Below the pieces are notes generated by a model. That model saw only the letters and a list, made by a program, of their open reading frames with translations. It was not told the origin of the DNA and searched no databases. A DNA stretch of 6,337 nucleotides from Acidobacteriota bacterium (lineage in GTDB: Bacteria > Acidobacteriota > Terriglobia > Terriglobales > Acidobacteriaceae), in contig QIAR01000247.1 of assembly GCA_003225595.1 (NCBI GenBank), forward strand, positions 1 to 6,337. The letters run 5' to 3'. Each line of letters begins with the position of its first letter. Position 1 is the first letter of the stretch. The position numbers were made by a program, and so were the translations under genes. This document shows, piece after piece, positions 1 to 5,343 of this stretch.

Positions 1-149
1 AAACAGTAATGGACAGCTTCGTGGCAGAGGCGAATAACCTGGTCGCGGGTGGTGTCCATTCGCAGCAAAGAGTGATCGATGAACGGGGCCACCGATCGCC
101 ACTCATTGAGAGAAATCGGTGAGGAAGAGAGAGCTGATGTTTGTGCCAT
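1..149 (-). CDS. deoC: Deoxyribose-phosphate aldolase, N-terminal fragment (3' end outside window)
   Basis: Reading leftward from an ATG at 149-147 gives about 49 residues, open to the window edge. The stretch APFIDHSLLRMDTTRDQV (about residues 22-39), followed by IRLCHEAVHYCF, matches the N-terminus of class I aldolase DeoC, where IDHTLL, a short acidic/Thr-Arg turn and a helix with LCxEAxxY(G)F are conserved. DeoC cleaves 2-deoxyribose 5-phosphate to acetaldehyde and glyceraldehyde 3-phosphate in deoxynucleoside catabolism, in the cytosol. The catalytic lysines lie beyond the window. The first ~20 residues are Ser/Ala-rich, as is usual before the first barrel element. No strong Shine-Dalgarno sequence is visible (only TGGA just upstream), so the exact start is less certain than the family. 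The gene is divergent from the hydrolase at 347, with a ~197-base shared intergenic region. Confidence 0.85.
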   Translation of the reverse strand, partial: MAQTSALSSSPISLNEWRSVAPFIDHSLLRMDTTRDQVIRLCHEAVHYC

Positions 150-346
150 GGTCCAAATTTTATCGGGTTCGAGAATGTTTTTTCGAATGTTCTTCTGGTT
201 CGTGATCAGCTTGCGATTCCTACTCCGTTTCATCCAAAAGCACGCAAAGATCCGGCAGATTGCGATGGCTCGCCACGTTGCAGCAGGTCACGGTGGTCAC
301 TAGAATGTTCGAGTGCCTGAGGCTGAAGGACCAAAGCCGAGGAAAC

Positions 347-1048
347 ATGAATCTGAAAGGCATCAAACTCACCTGGTTAGGTCATGCGACTTTCCGGATT
401 GAGACTCCTGCGGGCAGAACCATCCTCGTCGATCCGTGGGTCATGGGCAATCCCATGTGTCCCGAGAAAGAAAAAGATGTCAAGAAAGTCGACGTGCTGC
501 TCTGCACCCACGGGCATTTCGATCATATCGGCGACGCGGTCGAGATCGCGGAGAAGCACAATCCCGTGGTGGTCGGCATCCCTGAGCTCTGCGGCTGGTT
601 GGAAAAGAAGGGAGTCAAGCAGACTTCCATGATGAACAAGGGTGGCACGCAGGCTGTGGGCGATATCAAAGTCACTATGGTGCACGCCGATCATTCGTGC
701 GGCATACAGGATGACGACCAGATCGTCTATGGCGGTGAAGCCTGCGGTTACGTGATCGAATTTTCGAACGGAGTGAAAATCTATCACGCCGGAGACACAA
801 ATGTATTTGGCGACATGGCAATTATTCGCGATCTGTATGGTCCGGAGATCGCGATGCTGCCGATTGGAGATCACTTCACCATGTCGCCGCGCGAGGCGGC
901 TTATGCCTGTAGCCTGCTCAAACCGAAAACAATCATCCCGATGCACTTTGGCACTTTGCCGATGCTGACTGGAAGGCCGAGCGATTTGCAGAAGCTGGTA
1001 TCCGGCGTCGAGGTGCTGGAAATGAAACCGGGAGTGACTGTTTCTTAG
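347..1048 (+). CDS. UPF0173 family metal-dependent hydrolase (metallo-beta-lactamase fold)
   Basis: A 233-residue protein, the usual size of the UPF0173 / UlaG-like branch of the metallo-beta-lactamase superfamily. The metal-site motif HGHFDH lies at residues 55-60 (H55, H57, D59, H60). The other expected ligands are H116 (in HADHS), D150 (in HAGDT) and H200 (in IPMHFGT). The N-terminal WLGHATFRIET with H13 and the following LVDPW are typical of the family. The frame is open upstream to an ATG at 260, but that ~29-residue extension has no family character. ATG 347 has GAGG at 339-342 and puts KLTWLGHA at the expected position, so it is chosen. Family members are cytosolic hydrolases of mostly unknown substrate; lactonase or phosphodiester activity cannot be decided here. 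A methyltransferase gene follows after 19 bases on the same strand, probably co-transcribed. Confidence 0.93.
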   Translation: MNLKGIKLTWLGHATFRIETPAGRTILVDPWVMGNPMCPEKEKDVKKVDVLLCTHGHFDHIGDAVEIAEKHNPVVVGIPELCGWLEKKGVKQTSMMNKGGTQAVGDIKVTMVHADHSCGIQDDDQIVYGGEACGYVIEFSNGVKIYHAGDTNVFGDMAIIRDLYGPEIAMLPIGDHFTMSPREAAYACSLLKPKTIIPMHFGTLPMLTGRPSDLQKLVSGVEVLEMKPGVTVS

Positions 1049-1067
1049 TTGCTATCGAGAGGGTTCT

Positions 1068-1733
1068 TTGGCAGAACAAAATCAGAACGCCTACTGGCGC
1101 ATGGGCGGCATCACCGTGGGCGCCGTCGAAGATTATCTTTACTCCATGCTTCCGCCGCGAGATGAAGTTCTCGCAGAAATGGAAGCGGAAGCTGCAAGGC
1201 GCAAAGTACCGATCGTCGGTCCGGCGGTCGGACGCATCCTCCACCAGTTGGCTATGATCATGCGCGCCAAGAATGTTTTCGAAATGGGCTCCGCTATTGG
1301 TTATTCCACCATTTGGTGGGCCCGTGCTGTGGGCGAGAACGGCCGGGTCATCTACACCGATGGCGACTCCAAGAATGCCGAGCAGGCTCGCAAATACTTC
1401 GAACGGGCCGGAGTCGCCAACCGCATCACTGTCCGAGTCGGCGACGCCCTCGAACTGCTCTCGGAGCAGAAGCAGGAATTCGACATTATTTTCAACGACG
1501 TCGACAAAGAAGACTATCCACGAGTATTTCGAATCGCGGTTGCCAAGCTGCGCAAAGGCGGACTGCTGGTTGCGGACAACGTTCTGTGGAGCGGGAGAGT
1601 GGCGCAGAAGAATCCGCCCGAAGCTTCCACCAAAGCGATACTTGAGTTCAACCGGCTGCTTTACACTGCAAACGATCTGTTCACGACCATCCTGCCGATT
1701 CGCGACGGTTTGGCAGTGGCGCTGAAGAGGTAG
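1068..1733 (+). CDS. Class I SAM-dependent O-methyltransferase (Methyltransf_3 / COG4122)
   Basis: A 221-residue protein with the landmarks of the cation-dependent COMT-like family. The SAM-binding motif I, VFEMGSAIGYS, is at residues 70-80. An acidic residue ending the second strand (D98 in YTDGD) should contact the ribose. FNDVDKEDY (142-150) and the downstream DN pair (D170-N171 in VADNVLWSG) match the Mg-binding D..DK and DN positions. It should transfer a methyl group from SAM to a catechol-like or other hydroxyl substrate; some bacterial members (YrrM/TrmR) instead methylate 5-hydroxyuridine in tRNA, and the sequence alone does not settle which. The start is TTG 1068, with GAGG at 1059-1062 five bases upstream; an ATG at 1101 (residue 12) is the alternative. 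It follows the UPF0173 hydrolase by 19 bases and converges with bshB1; no T-tailed terminator is visible in the 62 bases between them. Confidence 0.93.
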   Translation: MAEQNQNAYWRMGGITVGAVEDYLYSMLPPRDEVLAEMEAEAARRKVPIVGPAVGRILHQLAMIMRAKNVFEMGSAIGYSTIWWARAVGENGRVIYTDGDSKNAEQARKYFERAGVANRITVRVGDALELLSEQKQEFDIIFNDVDKEDYPRVFRIAVAKLRKGGLLVADNVLWSGRVAQKNPPEASTKAILEFNRLLYTANDLFTTILPIRDGLAVALKR

Positions 1734-1795
1734 TGCCCAAGGTCGCGCACTCGGCACCACTCTCTCGTCAGAAGTTGCAATGTTCATGGTATAAG

Positions 1796-2539
1796 TCAAA
1801 TCGACTGCACCGGAATCTGCAGCAGATCCTCGACCAGGCCCACTTCTTTCTGTAAAAATGGCTCGGCATAGGTCACCCCACCCAGCATTCCATAGAAGCG
1901 TGCCGTCGCTTCGAGGCGAGCGCGAATCTCGGCTTGGGCGGGAAAGAGATCCTTGCCGGCCTCCTGATCGCTGAATTGTGATTTGTAGGCCATGAGCGAT
2001 TGGAAGCGGGCTTCGAACTGATCGGTGATGTCGACGACGAAGGTCGGCCGCACGTCGTAGTAGAGGGTTGCGTAGATGATTTTGAACGGACGATGTGGAG
2101 ACAGCGGCTCGTCTATTGGTTCCTGCTTGGGCACGACCAGTTTGCTCAGGCCTGCCAGAAAACAAGCTTCATATCCCAGAATCGAAGCGTTGTAGTGATC
2201 TGGGTGCCGCCCTTTCCAGTACGGAAGAATCAATACTTGTGGCCGCTGCTCGCGAATCACCCGTGCGACTCTCAGGCGGTTCTCCCAGGTGTTTTCTACG
2301 CGTCCGTCCGGGATGTCGAGTGCTCCGCGCCAAGAAACCCGCAGGATGCGCGCTGCCTCGGTCGCTTCGCGTGCCCGATCTTCGGGGGTGCCGCGCGTCC
2401 CCATTTCGCCTTGAGTGAGATCGAGGATTCCCGTGCGGCGGCCGCGTTGCGCCATCTTCAGCAGTGTTCCGCCGCAGGTCTGCTCGGCATCATCGCGATG
2501 GGCGGCGATGGCCAAGATATCGAGTGGCGCGGTGGACAT
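1796..2539 (-). CDS. bshB1: Bacillithiol biosynthesis deacetylase BshB1 (PIG-L/LmbE family)
   Basis: A 247-residue zinc deacetylase expected to remove the acetyl group from GlcNAc-malate, giving GlcN-malate, the second step of bacillithiol synthesis in the cytosol. The N-terminal metal motif reads AHRDDAE (residues 13-19; H14, D16, D17), with Arg in place of the Pro of the generic AHPDD motif, a variant I associate with BshB1. LTQGEMGTRGTPEDR (41-55) is the most diagnostic block. HPDH (112-115) supplies the last zinc ligand, H115, and AEPF near residue 226 is the conserved C-terminal element. By analogy H14, D17 and H115 bind zinc and D16 is the general base. The frame is open back to 2626, but ATG 2539 has AAGGA ten bases upstream and begins directly before the first beta strand (LDILAIAAH). 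Its first 82 bases overlap the as-read end of the upstream hypothetical gene. No bshA or bshC is in the window. Confidence 0.92.
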   Translation of the reverse strand: MSTAPLDILAIAAHRDDAEQTCGGTLLKMAQRGRRTGILDLTQGEMGTRGTPEDRAREATEAARILRVSWRGALDIPDGRVENTWENRLRVARVIREQRPQVLILPYWKGRHPDHYNASILGYEACFLAGLSKLVVPKQEPIDEPLSPHRPFKIIYATLYYDVRPTFVVDITDQFEARFQSLMAYKSQFSDQEAGKDLFPAQAEIRARLEATARFYGMLGGVTYAEPFLQKEVGLVEDLLQIPVQSI

Positions 2540-3171
2540 GTCGGTCGATTCCTTGCTCGAGAATGACGCGCAGATGATATCAGGGAAGGGAGTTGCCGGC
2601 TGTGCGCTTCTGCTTGTGTATCCCATAGGGGAAATGCGGCTACAGCTTGAATTTCGAAGCCTTTTTCGCCGGCTGCGGGTTCGGCATCGTCATCGTTTTC
2701 CTGCAGGTCATCTTCCTGCAGATCTTCATCCGGATCTTCCTCTGGGTCTTCTTCCAGATCGGGGAAGTCTTCGTTTTCCCAGACATTTTCGCCGAGTAAG
2801 GTTTCGTCCACGCGGCGCGGGTCGATGACGATTTCGTGCTTGAAGTGTGGCTCGAAGTTGGTGCGCCGGAGATTGAACGACGCGGTCTGCAGAGCGTAGA
2901 GCATGAGGCCGGCGGTTTTGGAGTCGAGCTGGCCGCTGAGTGTGAGGCGCATCACCTGCATGAGTCCGACCTGGACGGACTCAGCGTCCTCGAGGACGGG
3001 AAGGTCGAGGGCGGCTCGGTGTCGTCGGGCGCGGGCGGAGTTGATGACGACGCGCTGATCGTGCCACTTCTTATGAAAGTAGCAGAAGCGCTGGTTGCGC
3101 AGGGCGGGCGATCCGCACTGCGTGCCGTTGGTCTTGATGTGCTGGCAGCGAGGGACGTTGGGACTATACAT
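2458..3171 (-). CDS. Hypothetical protein with N-terminal Cys/His motif and acidic tail; probable C-terminal frameshift
   Basis: A 237-residue open frame. Residues 9-33 hold C9-x9-C19-x10-C30-x2-H33 (RCQHIKTNGTQCGSPAL then FCYFHKK), resembling the short CxH zinc-knuckle segments of many small bacterial and phage proteins. Residues 55-110 look helical, and 132-163 are strongly acidic (EDFPDLEEDPEEDPDED and more), coded by a repetitive GA-rich stretch. After about residue 170 the composition changes abruptly to Arg/Ser/Pro-rich and runs over the bshB1 start. Removing one base from the A5 run (plus-strand 2662-2666) would change the ending to GEKASKFKL and a TAG at 2642-2640, a 176-residue protein ending before bshB1. 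I therefore read 2458-2639 as probable out-of-frame extension. The start ATG 3171 has a GGGGAGAGGGG ribosome site. I do not recognise a function; nucleic-acid or protein binding through zinc is only a guess. Confidence 0.72.
   Translation of the reverse strand: MYSPNVPRCQHIKTNGTQCGSPALRNQRFCYFHKKWHDQRVVINSARARRHRAALDLPVLEDAESVQVGLMQVMRLTLSGQLDSKTAGLMLYALQTASFNLRRTNFEPHFKHEIVIDPRRVDETLLGENVWENEDFPDLEEDPEEDPDEDLQEDDLQENDDDAEPAAGEKGFEIQAVAAFPLWDTQAEAHSRQLPSLISSARHSRARNRPTCPPRHSISWPSPPIAMMPSRPAAEHC
2697..2767. repeat. Low-complexity GA/TC-rich tract coding an acidic run
   Basis: The plus strand is a run of imperfect TCTTC, CTGCAG and ATCTTC units. Read on the minus strand it codes the Glu/Asp-rich residues about 135-160 of the hypothetical protein, including two near-identical LQED/LQEN units. 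Such tracts change length by slippage. It lies about 30 bases from the A5 run where the frame appears to break. Confidence 0.6.
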
Positions 3172-3282
3172 GGAGGCGCCCCTCTCCCCTTCGGTCTATT
3201 GGAATCATGAGGGTGGCCGGGAAAGTCGAGTTAGATCTTTGAGGGAAAAGGAGTTGCAGGCAAAATCTTCTACAGCAATGAG

Positions 3283-3311
3283 TTATAACCATGGGTTCGG
3301 CCCGATTTCAA
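3283..3311 (-). promoter_or_regulatory. Candidate sigma70 promoter for the Cys/His hypothetical gene
   Basis: On the minus strand TTGAAA (3311-3306) is followed after 17 bases by TTATAA (3288-3283), close to the -35/-10 consensus. It lies about 110 bases upstream of the ATG at 3171. Nothing else between 3172 and 3427 looks like a gene. The call rests on motif match and position only. Confidence 0.35.
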
Positions 3312-3427
3312 AAGCTATATCTATTATTTATGACGCAGATGGAGGTGCGAGGTCAACACCAGTTTGGGCCGAGGAGGGCGGGGATTCCCGTTTTGGGACG
3401 CTGAGTCTGTATCATGGAACGACTTTT

Positions 3428-3508
3428 CACCACGGAGACACGGAGCCACAGAGAGAATCTTCAAGAGAAAAAGCGTTACTGTTTCTCCGTGTCTCTGTGT
3501 GGGTGGTG
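3428..3508. repeat. Dispersed CACGGAGACACGGAG-type inverted repeat
   Basis: GAGACACGGAG at 3435-3445 is perfectly complementary to CTCCGTGTCTC at 3485-3495. The outer CACCAC (3428-3433) pairs with GTGGTG (3503-3508) across an internal loop. The arms belong to the ACCACRGAGNACACAGAG repeat style that also occurs twice at 5421-5450 and 5540-5570 in this window. Similar CACAGAG/CACGGAG repeats are, to my knowledge, scattered through intergenic regions of many environmental bacteria; no function is visible here. Confidence 0.7.
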
Positions 3509-3571
3509 TCCTTTTACTTTCTCAGGCCACTACCCCCGCGTGGACGCTGGAGCATTTCGAGGCAGACCTAC

Positions 3572-3781
3572 TTAAGACGTAGCCTTTTTTACGGTACGGG
3601 CAGCGGCTTGGCTGACGTCCTCCTTGCAGGAATGCTCTGCGAACTCTCGTTGGAGTTGTTCCAGCATCGCATCTCCCGTGTCTCCCGGCTTTGGTTTGAC
3701 GATGAAAACCATACCGCACCCTGTACAGACGCCAGACAGGGGAGAACCCATTTTTTGGTTGGTTAACCTAAGGGATCGCAT
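3572..3781 (-). CDS. Small hypothetical protein with CxxC and HxC motifs
   Basis: A 69-residue frame that reads like a genuine protein. C19-x2-C22 (VCTGCGMVF) and H50-x-C52 (AEHSC) could form one zinc site, linked by a predicted helix (residues about 37-50, AMLEQLQREFAEH). The C-terminus EDVSQAAARTVKKATS resembles the endings of small acidobacterial proteins I recall (EDASQAAARIVREAT-like), though I could not check this. The start ATG 3781 has TAGGA ten bases upstream; ATG 3751 (residue 11) has no ribosome site. It stands alone, and competing frames on the plus strand lack such patterning. Function unknown; a small zinc-binding regulatory or structural protein is the mildest inference. Confidence 0.55.
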   Translation of the reverse strand: MRSLRLTNQKMGSPLSGVCTGCGMVFIVKPKPGDTGDAMLEQLQREFAEHSCKEDVSQAAARTVKKATS

Positions 3782-3861
3782 GAATGGAGTTTCCTACAGG
3801 CCAGACCGGATTCATAGCCCTGTGGATTTCAAACTGCACCACTACTCCCGCGTGAGGGATA

Positions 3862-3889
3862 TTGACATTTGCGGAAACAGGGGTATAGT
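3862..3889 (+). promoter_or_regulatory. Near-consensus sigma70 promoter facing a gene-poor region
   Basis: A perfect -35 box TTGACA (3862-3867) is followed after 16 bases by TATAGT (3884-3889). Transcription should start about 3895-3897. No convincing plus-strand protein gene follows before the window's next features, but a set of stable stems does, so this promoter is read together with the candidate RNA downstream. Confidence 0.5.
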
Positions 3890-3895
3890 CTGGCG

Positions 3896-4104
3896 CCAAT
3901 CGATGGTAGAAAGGGCTGATCGTTGAAGTCAGTCCGAAGTAGGCTGGGTATCAGTGTAACGGGGTGACCCAGTTGCACCATCGGACCGGAAAAAACCGAC
4001 GCCCTCGCGAGAGGGAGTTGGGGTTTGGTACTGCGAAAGCGGTAATTGCGCCGAGTGTTGTGGCGGTGCGTGCATCCACGCTCTGGCTCTTTGGGAAGAG
4101 CTGG
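3896..4104 (+). ncRNA. Candidate structured non-coding RNA (three-way junction plus GNRA hairpins)
   Basis: Starting at the expected transcription start, the plus strand folds by eye as follows. P1: CGATGGT 3901-3907 with ACCATCG 3977-3983. It encloses P2 (GGGCTGA 3913-3919 with TCAGTCC 3929-3935, one G-U) and P3 (CTGGGT 3944-3949 with ACCCAG 3967-3972). Then P4: CCGAC-G-CCCTC 3996-4006, GCGA loop, GAGGG-A-GTTGG 4011-4021. P5: TACTGC 4029-4034, GAAA loop, GCGGTA 4039-4044. P6: GCGTG/CACGC 4068-4081. P7: CTGGCTCTT/AAGAGCTGG 4083-4104. Wobble pairs in P2, P4, P5 and P7 are G-U on the plus strand but A-C mismatches on the minus strand, and two loops are GNRA only on the plus strand, so the plus strand is the likely RNA. 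I do not recognise the class. The 3' end is uncertain. Confidence 0.4.
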
Positions 4105-4107
4105 CGG

Positions 4108-4395
4108 CTAGAGCATAACCAATTGCCACGCTGCCCTGTCGATGGCCGAAAGAGCTGGCCTCGTGAGCAAATCCCCCGGCCAGAATTGGCCCATTCGATG
4201 GACAGAGTCAAGTAATGCTGCCTTCCATGCTCTGTGTAGTGCGAGAAGATACGACGGATTAAGGGCGAGGACATTGGTTGCCACAGTGTCCAATTCCAGC
4301 AGTTTTCCGGCAAGGATCTGGGCGTTAGAGTTGGTCCTACGCAGATCCGTGAGACGATTGAAAAGAACGGTTTCTTGCAGAGGCGGCATTATCAT
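4108..4395 (-). CDS. Possible small hypothetical protein (weak)
   Basis: A 95-codon frame whose middle part (LTDLRRTNSNAQILAGKLLE, then helical and hydrophobic sequence to about residue 65) looks more protein-like than its neighbours, with ordinary codons. The ribosome site is poor, no family is recognised, and the frame ends where the candidate plus-strand RNA ends. A stem at 3996-4021 read on the minus strand is followed by T6 (3995-3990) and could serve as its terminator, although two pairs are then mismatched. It may be a real small gene, a remnant or chance. Confidence 0.22.
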   Translation of the reverse strand: MIMPPLQETVLFNRLTDLRRTNSNAQILAGKLLELDTVATNVLALNPSYLLALHRAWKAALLDSVHRMGQFWPGDLLTRPALSAIDRAAWQLVML

Positions 4396-4544
4396 TTGTG
4401 GACATCGCCCCGGTACTTCAGTATCGCTGGAAGGTGGCTAGTCTCGGTGACGGCATTTTGAGTTTCCTGGCCTTCGGCTAGCCGACGTTGTTCGGGTTCC
4501 AGATGAGCCGACCACGCTTGCCGGGCATCGCGGCACCATCTTTT

Positions 4545-4604
4545 CCTGCCACTCGAATTCCGCAGAAACACCGAGCTTTCTGCAGGAATCGAGTCGAAGG
4601 CAGG
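4545..4604. repeat. Long imperfect hairpin downstream of the crcB-DUF190 operon
   Basis: Complementary blocks run CCTGCC (4545-4550) with GGCAGG (4599-4604), CTCGA (4552-4556) with TCGAG (4589-4593), TTCC (4558-4561) with GGAA (4585-4588), and CAGAAA (4563-4568) with TTTCTG (4577-4582), around an 8-base loop. That is about 21 pairs with small bulges. Neither strand has a T-run after the stem, so it is not a canonical intrinsic terminator. It begins 25 bases past the DUF190 stop and could be a 3'-end stabiliser or a small mobile repeat. The remaining sequence from 4396 to 4544 shows nothing else I can support. Confidence 0.5.
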
Positions 4605-4628
4605 CGGTGAATATCCCGAGCGCGCGCT

Positions 4629-4958
4629 CTAATCCAAATTTCCCTGCTCGAGGACGACGTTTTCGCGCACGATCAGGCGGTGAGCGGCCATCTCCTTGAG
4701 AGTGGGCAGGACGCGGCTCACGTGCTCGTCGGTGTCGACGAAAGTGATGATCACAGGCAGCTTGCCTCCGACATCAACCAAGTGCGTGGTCTCGACGCGG
4801 TGGCGCCCTAGAAACCCGGCTACGGCGTGTACGGCGGTGGCGGCATACACATTTTCCTTCCGTAGAAAGTTTAGAATTTCCATGTGCAGCGGCCGATGAT
4901 GCCACTGGTCGGCTTCGTTCAGATAGATGGTGACTTGAACAGCCATTGCGCTTGGCAT
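4629..4958 (-). CDS. DUF190 (COG1993) family protein, fluoride-operon partner of CrcB
   Basis: A 109-residue protein covering the whole DUF190 domain (PF02641). VTIYLNEADQWHHRPL (residues 8-23) is the conserved opening, followed by a helix, AATAVHAVAGFLGRHRVET (about 39-57), a strand with KLPVIITFVDT (about 65-75) and the C-terminal helix LPTLKEMAAHRLI. The family has a small ferredoxin-like, PII-like fold and is repeatedly found beside or fused to CrcB; its biochemical role is unsettled. ATG 4958 begins one base after the crcB stop, which suggests translational coupling; ATG 4946 (giving 105 residues) is equally plausible because neither has a clear ribosome site. It should be expressed under the fluoride riboswitch upstream of crcB. 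GAGCGCGCGCTC, a 12-base palindrome, spans its stop codon (4618-4629). Confidence 0.92.
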   Translation of the reverse strand: MPSAMAVQVTIYLNEADQWHHRPLHMEILNFLRKENVYAATAVHAVAGFLGRHRVETTHLVDVGGKLPVIITFVDTDEHVSRVLPTLKEMAAHRLIVRENVVLEQGNLD

Positions 4959-4959
4959 T

Positions 4960-5334
4960 CTACAGCACCCGCGCCAGTCCCATTCCCGCCAGCGCCGCAC
5001 CGAGGCAGAGCAGATTATTGGTCACGACGTTGGTCATCATGAGCAACCATTGACCCTGCTCGAAATAAGCCGTCGTCTCGAAAGCATAGCTGGAGAATGT
5101 TGTAAACCCGCCGCAGAATCCAACAACCACCAGCAGGCGCCAGAGCGGATCCACCAACACGCGTTCCGTCGTCCAGATCACAAAAAACCCTACGACGAAG
5201 CTGCCGGTCAGGTTAATGATCAGCGTTCCGTACGGGAACACTGGCCCGAGAATCTTGGCAAAGTGGCGGCTCAGGACGTAACGCGCGTTGGCGCCCAGAA
5301 TTGCGCCCAGGGATATGGCAAGGAAGTCGAGCAC
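4960..5334 (-). CDS. crcB: Fluoride ion channel CrcB/Fluc
   Basis: A 124-residue, four-helix membrane protein of the Fluc family. It forms dual-topology homodimers that let toxic fluoride leave the cytoplasm. Signature elements: GAILGANARY (10-19, R18) in helix 1; FPYGTLIINLTGSFVVGF (33-50, with pore Asn N41) in helix 2; GFCGGFTTFSSYAFET (72-87) at the broken third helix that holds the central sodium; and a hydrophobic fourth helix (about 96-120). F80 matches the first Phe-box residue, while the second is Tyr (Y83). The start is GTG 5334; no in-frame ATG lies upstream, and AGGAG (5348-5344) sits nine bases before it. That ribosome site is part of the riboswitch expression platform, which supports both the start and fluoride control. 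DUF190 follows directly. Confidence 0.96.
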   Translation of the reverse strand: MLDFLAISLGAILGANARYVLSRHFAKILGPVFPYGTLIINLTGSFVVGFFVIWTTERVLVDPLWRLLVVVGFCGGFTTFSSYAFETTAYFEQGQWLLMMTNVVTNNLLCLGAALAGMGLARVL

Positions 5335-5343
5335 GATGGAGTT

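Noticed and set aside
150..346. Direct repeats of GAATGTT (173, 186, 303) as an operator between deoC and the hydrolase
   Set aside because: The motif is short and A/T-rich, with irregular spacing and no symmetry; chance is sufficient.
377..946. Minus-strand open frame opposite the UPF0173 hydrolase
   Set aside because: It is antisense to a gene with a complete metal site, and its His/Asp richness mirrors the sense codons.
933..2165. Long open frame on the minus strand, about 410 codons
   Set aside because: It lies antisense to the methyltransferase and overlaps bshB1 in another frame. It has no recognisable domain and an Arg/Ser-rich shadow composition, while the overlapping genes have clear motifs.
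2485..2510. Arg instead of Pro in the BshB1 AHRDD motif as an inactivating change
   Set aside because: The metal ligands and catalytic Asp are intact, and I associate this variant with the BshB1 subgroup.
3095..3766. Plus-strand open frame of about 220 codons across 3172-3571 and the small gene
   Set aside because: It runs through the CACGGAG repeat and antisense to two better-supported genes, with no domain and no ribosome site.
3990..4021. Intrinsic terminator on the minus strand (stem then T6)
   Set aside because: Possible, but the stem has A-C and T-C mismatches on that strand, while the plus strand gives G-U pairs and a GNRA loop. I prefer the plus-strand RNA reading and mention the terminator only as support for the weak 95-codon frame.
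3964..4215. Plus-strand frame starting at GTG 3964
   Set aside because: It has no family resemblance and starts inside the P3 stem of the candidate RNA; its Arg/Trp-rich composition does not look protein-like.
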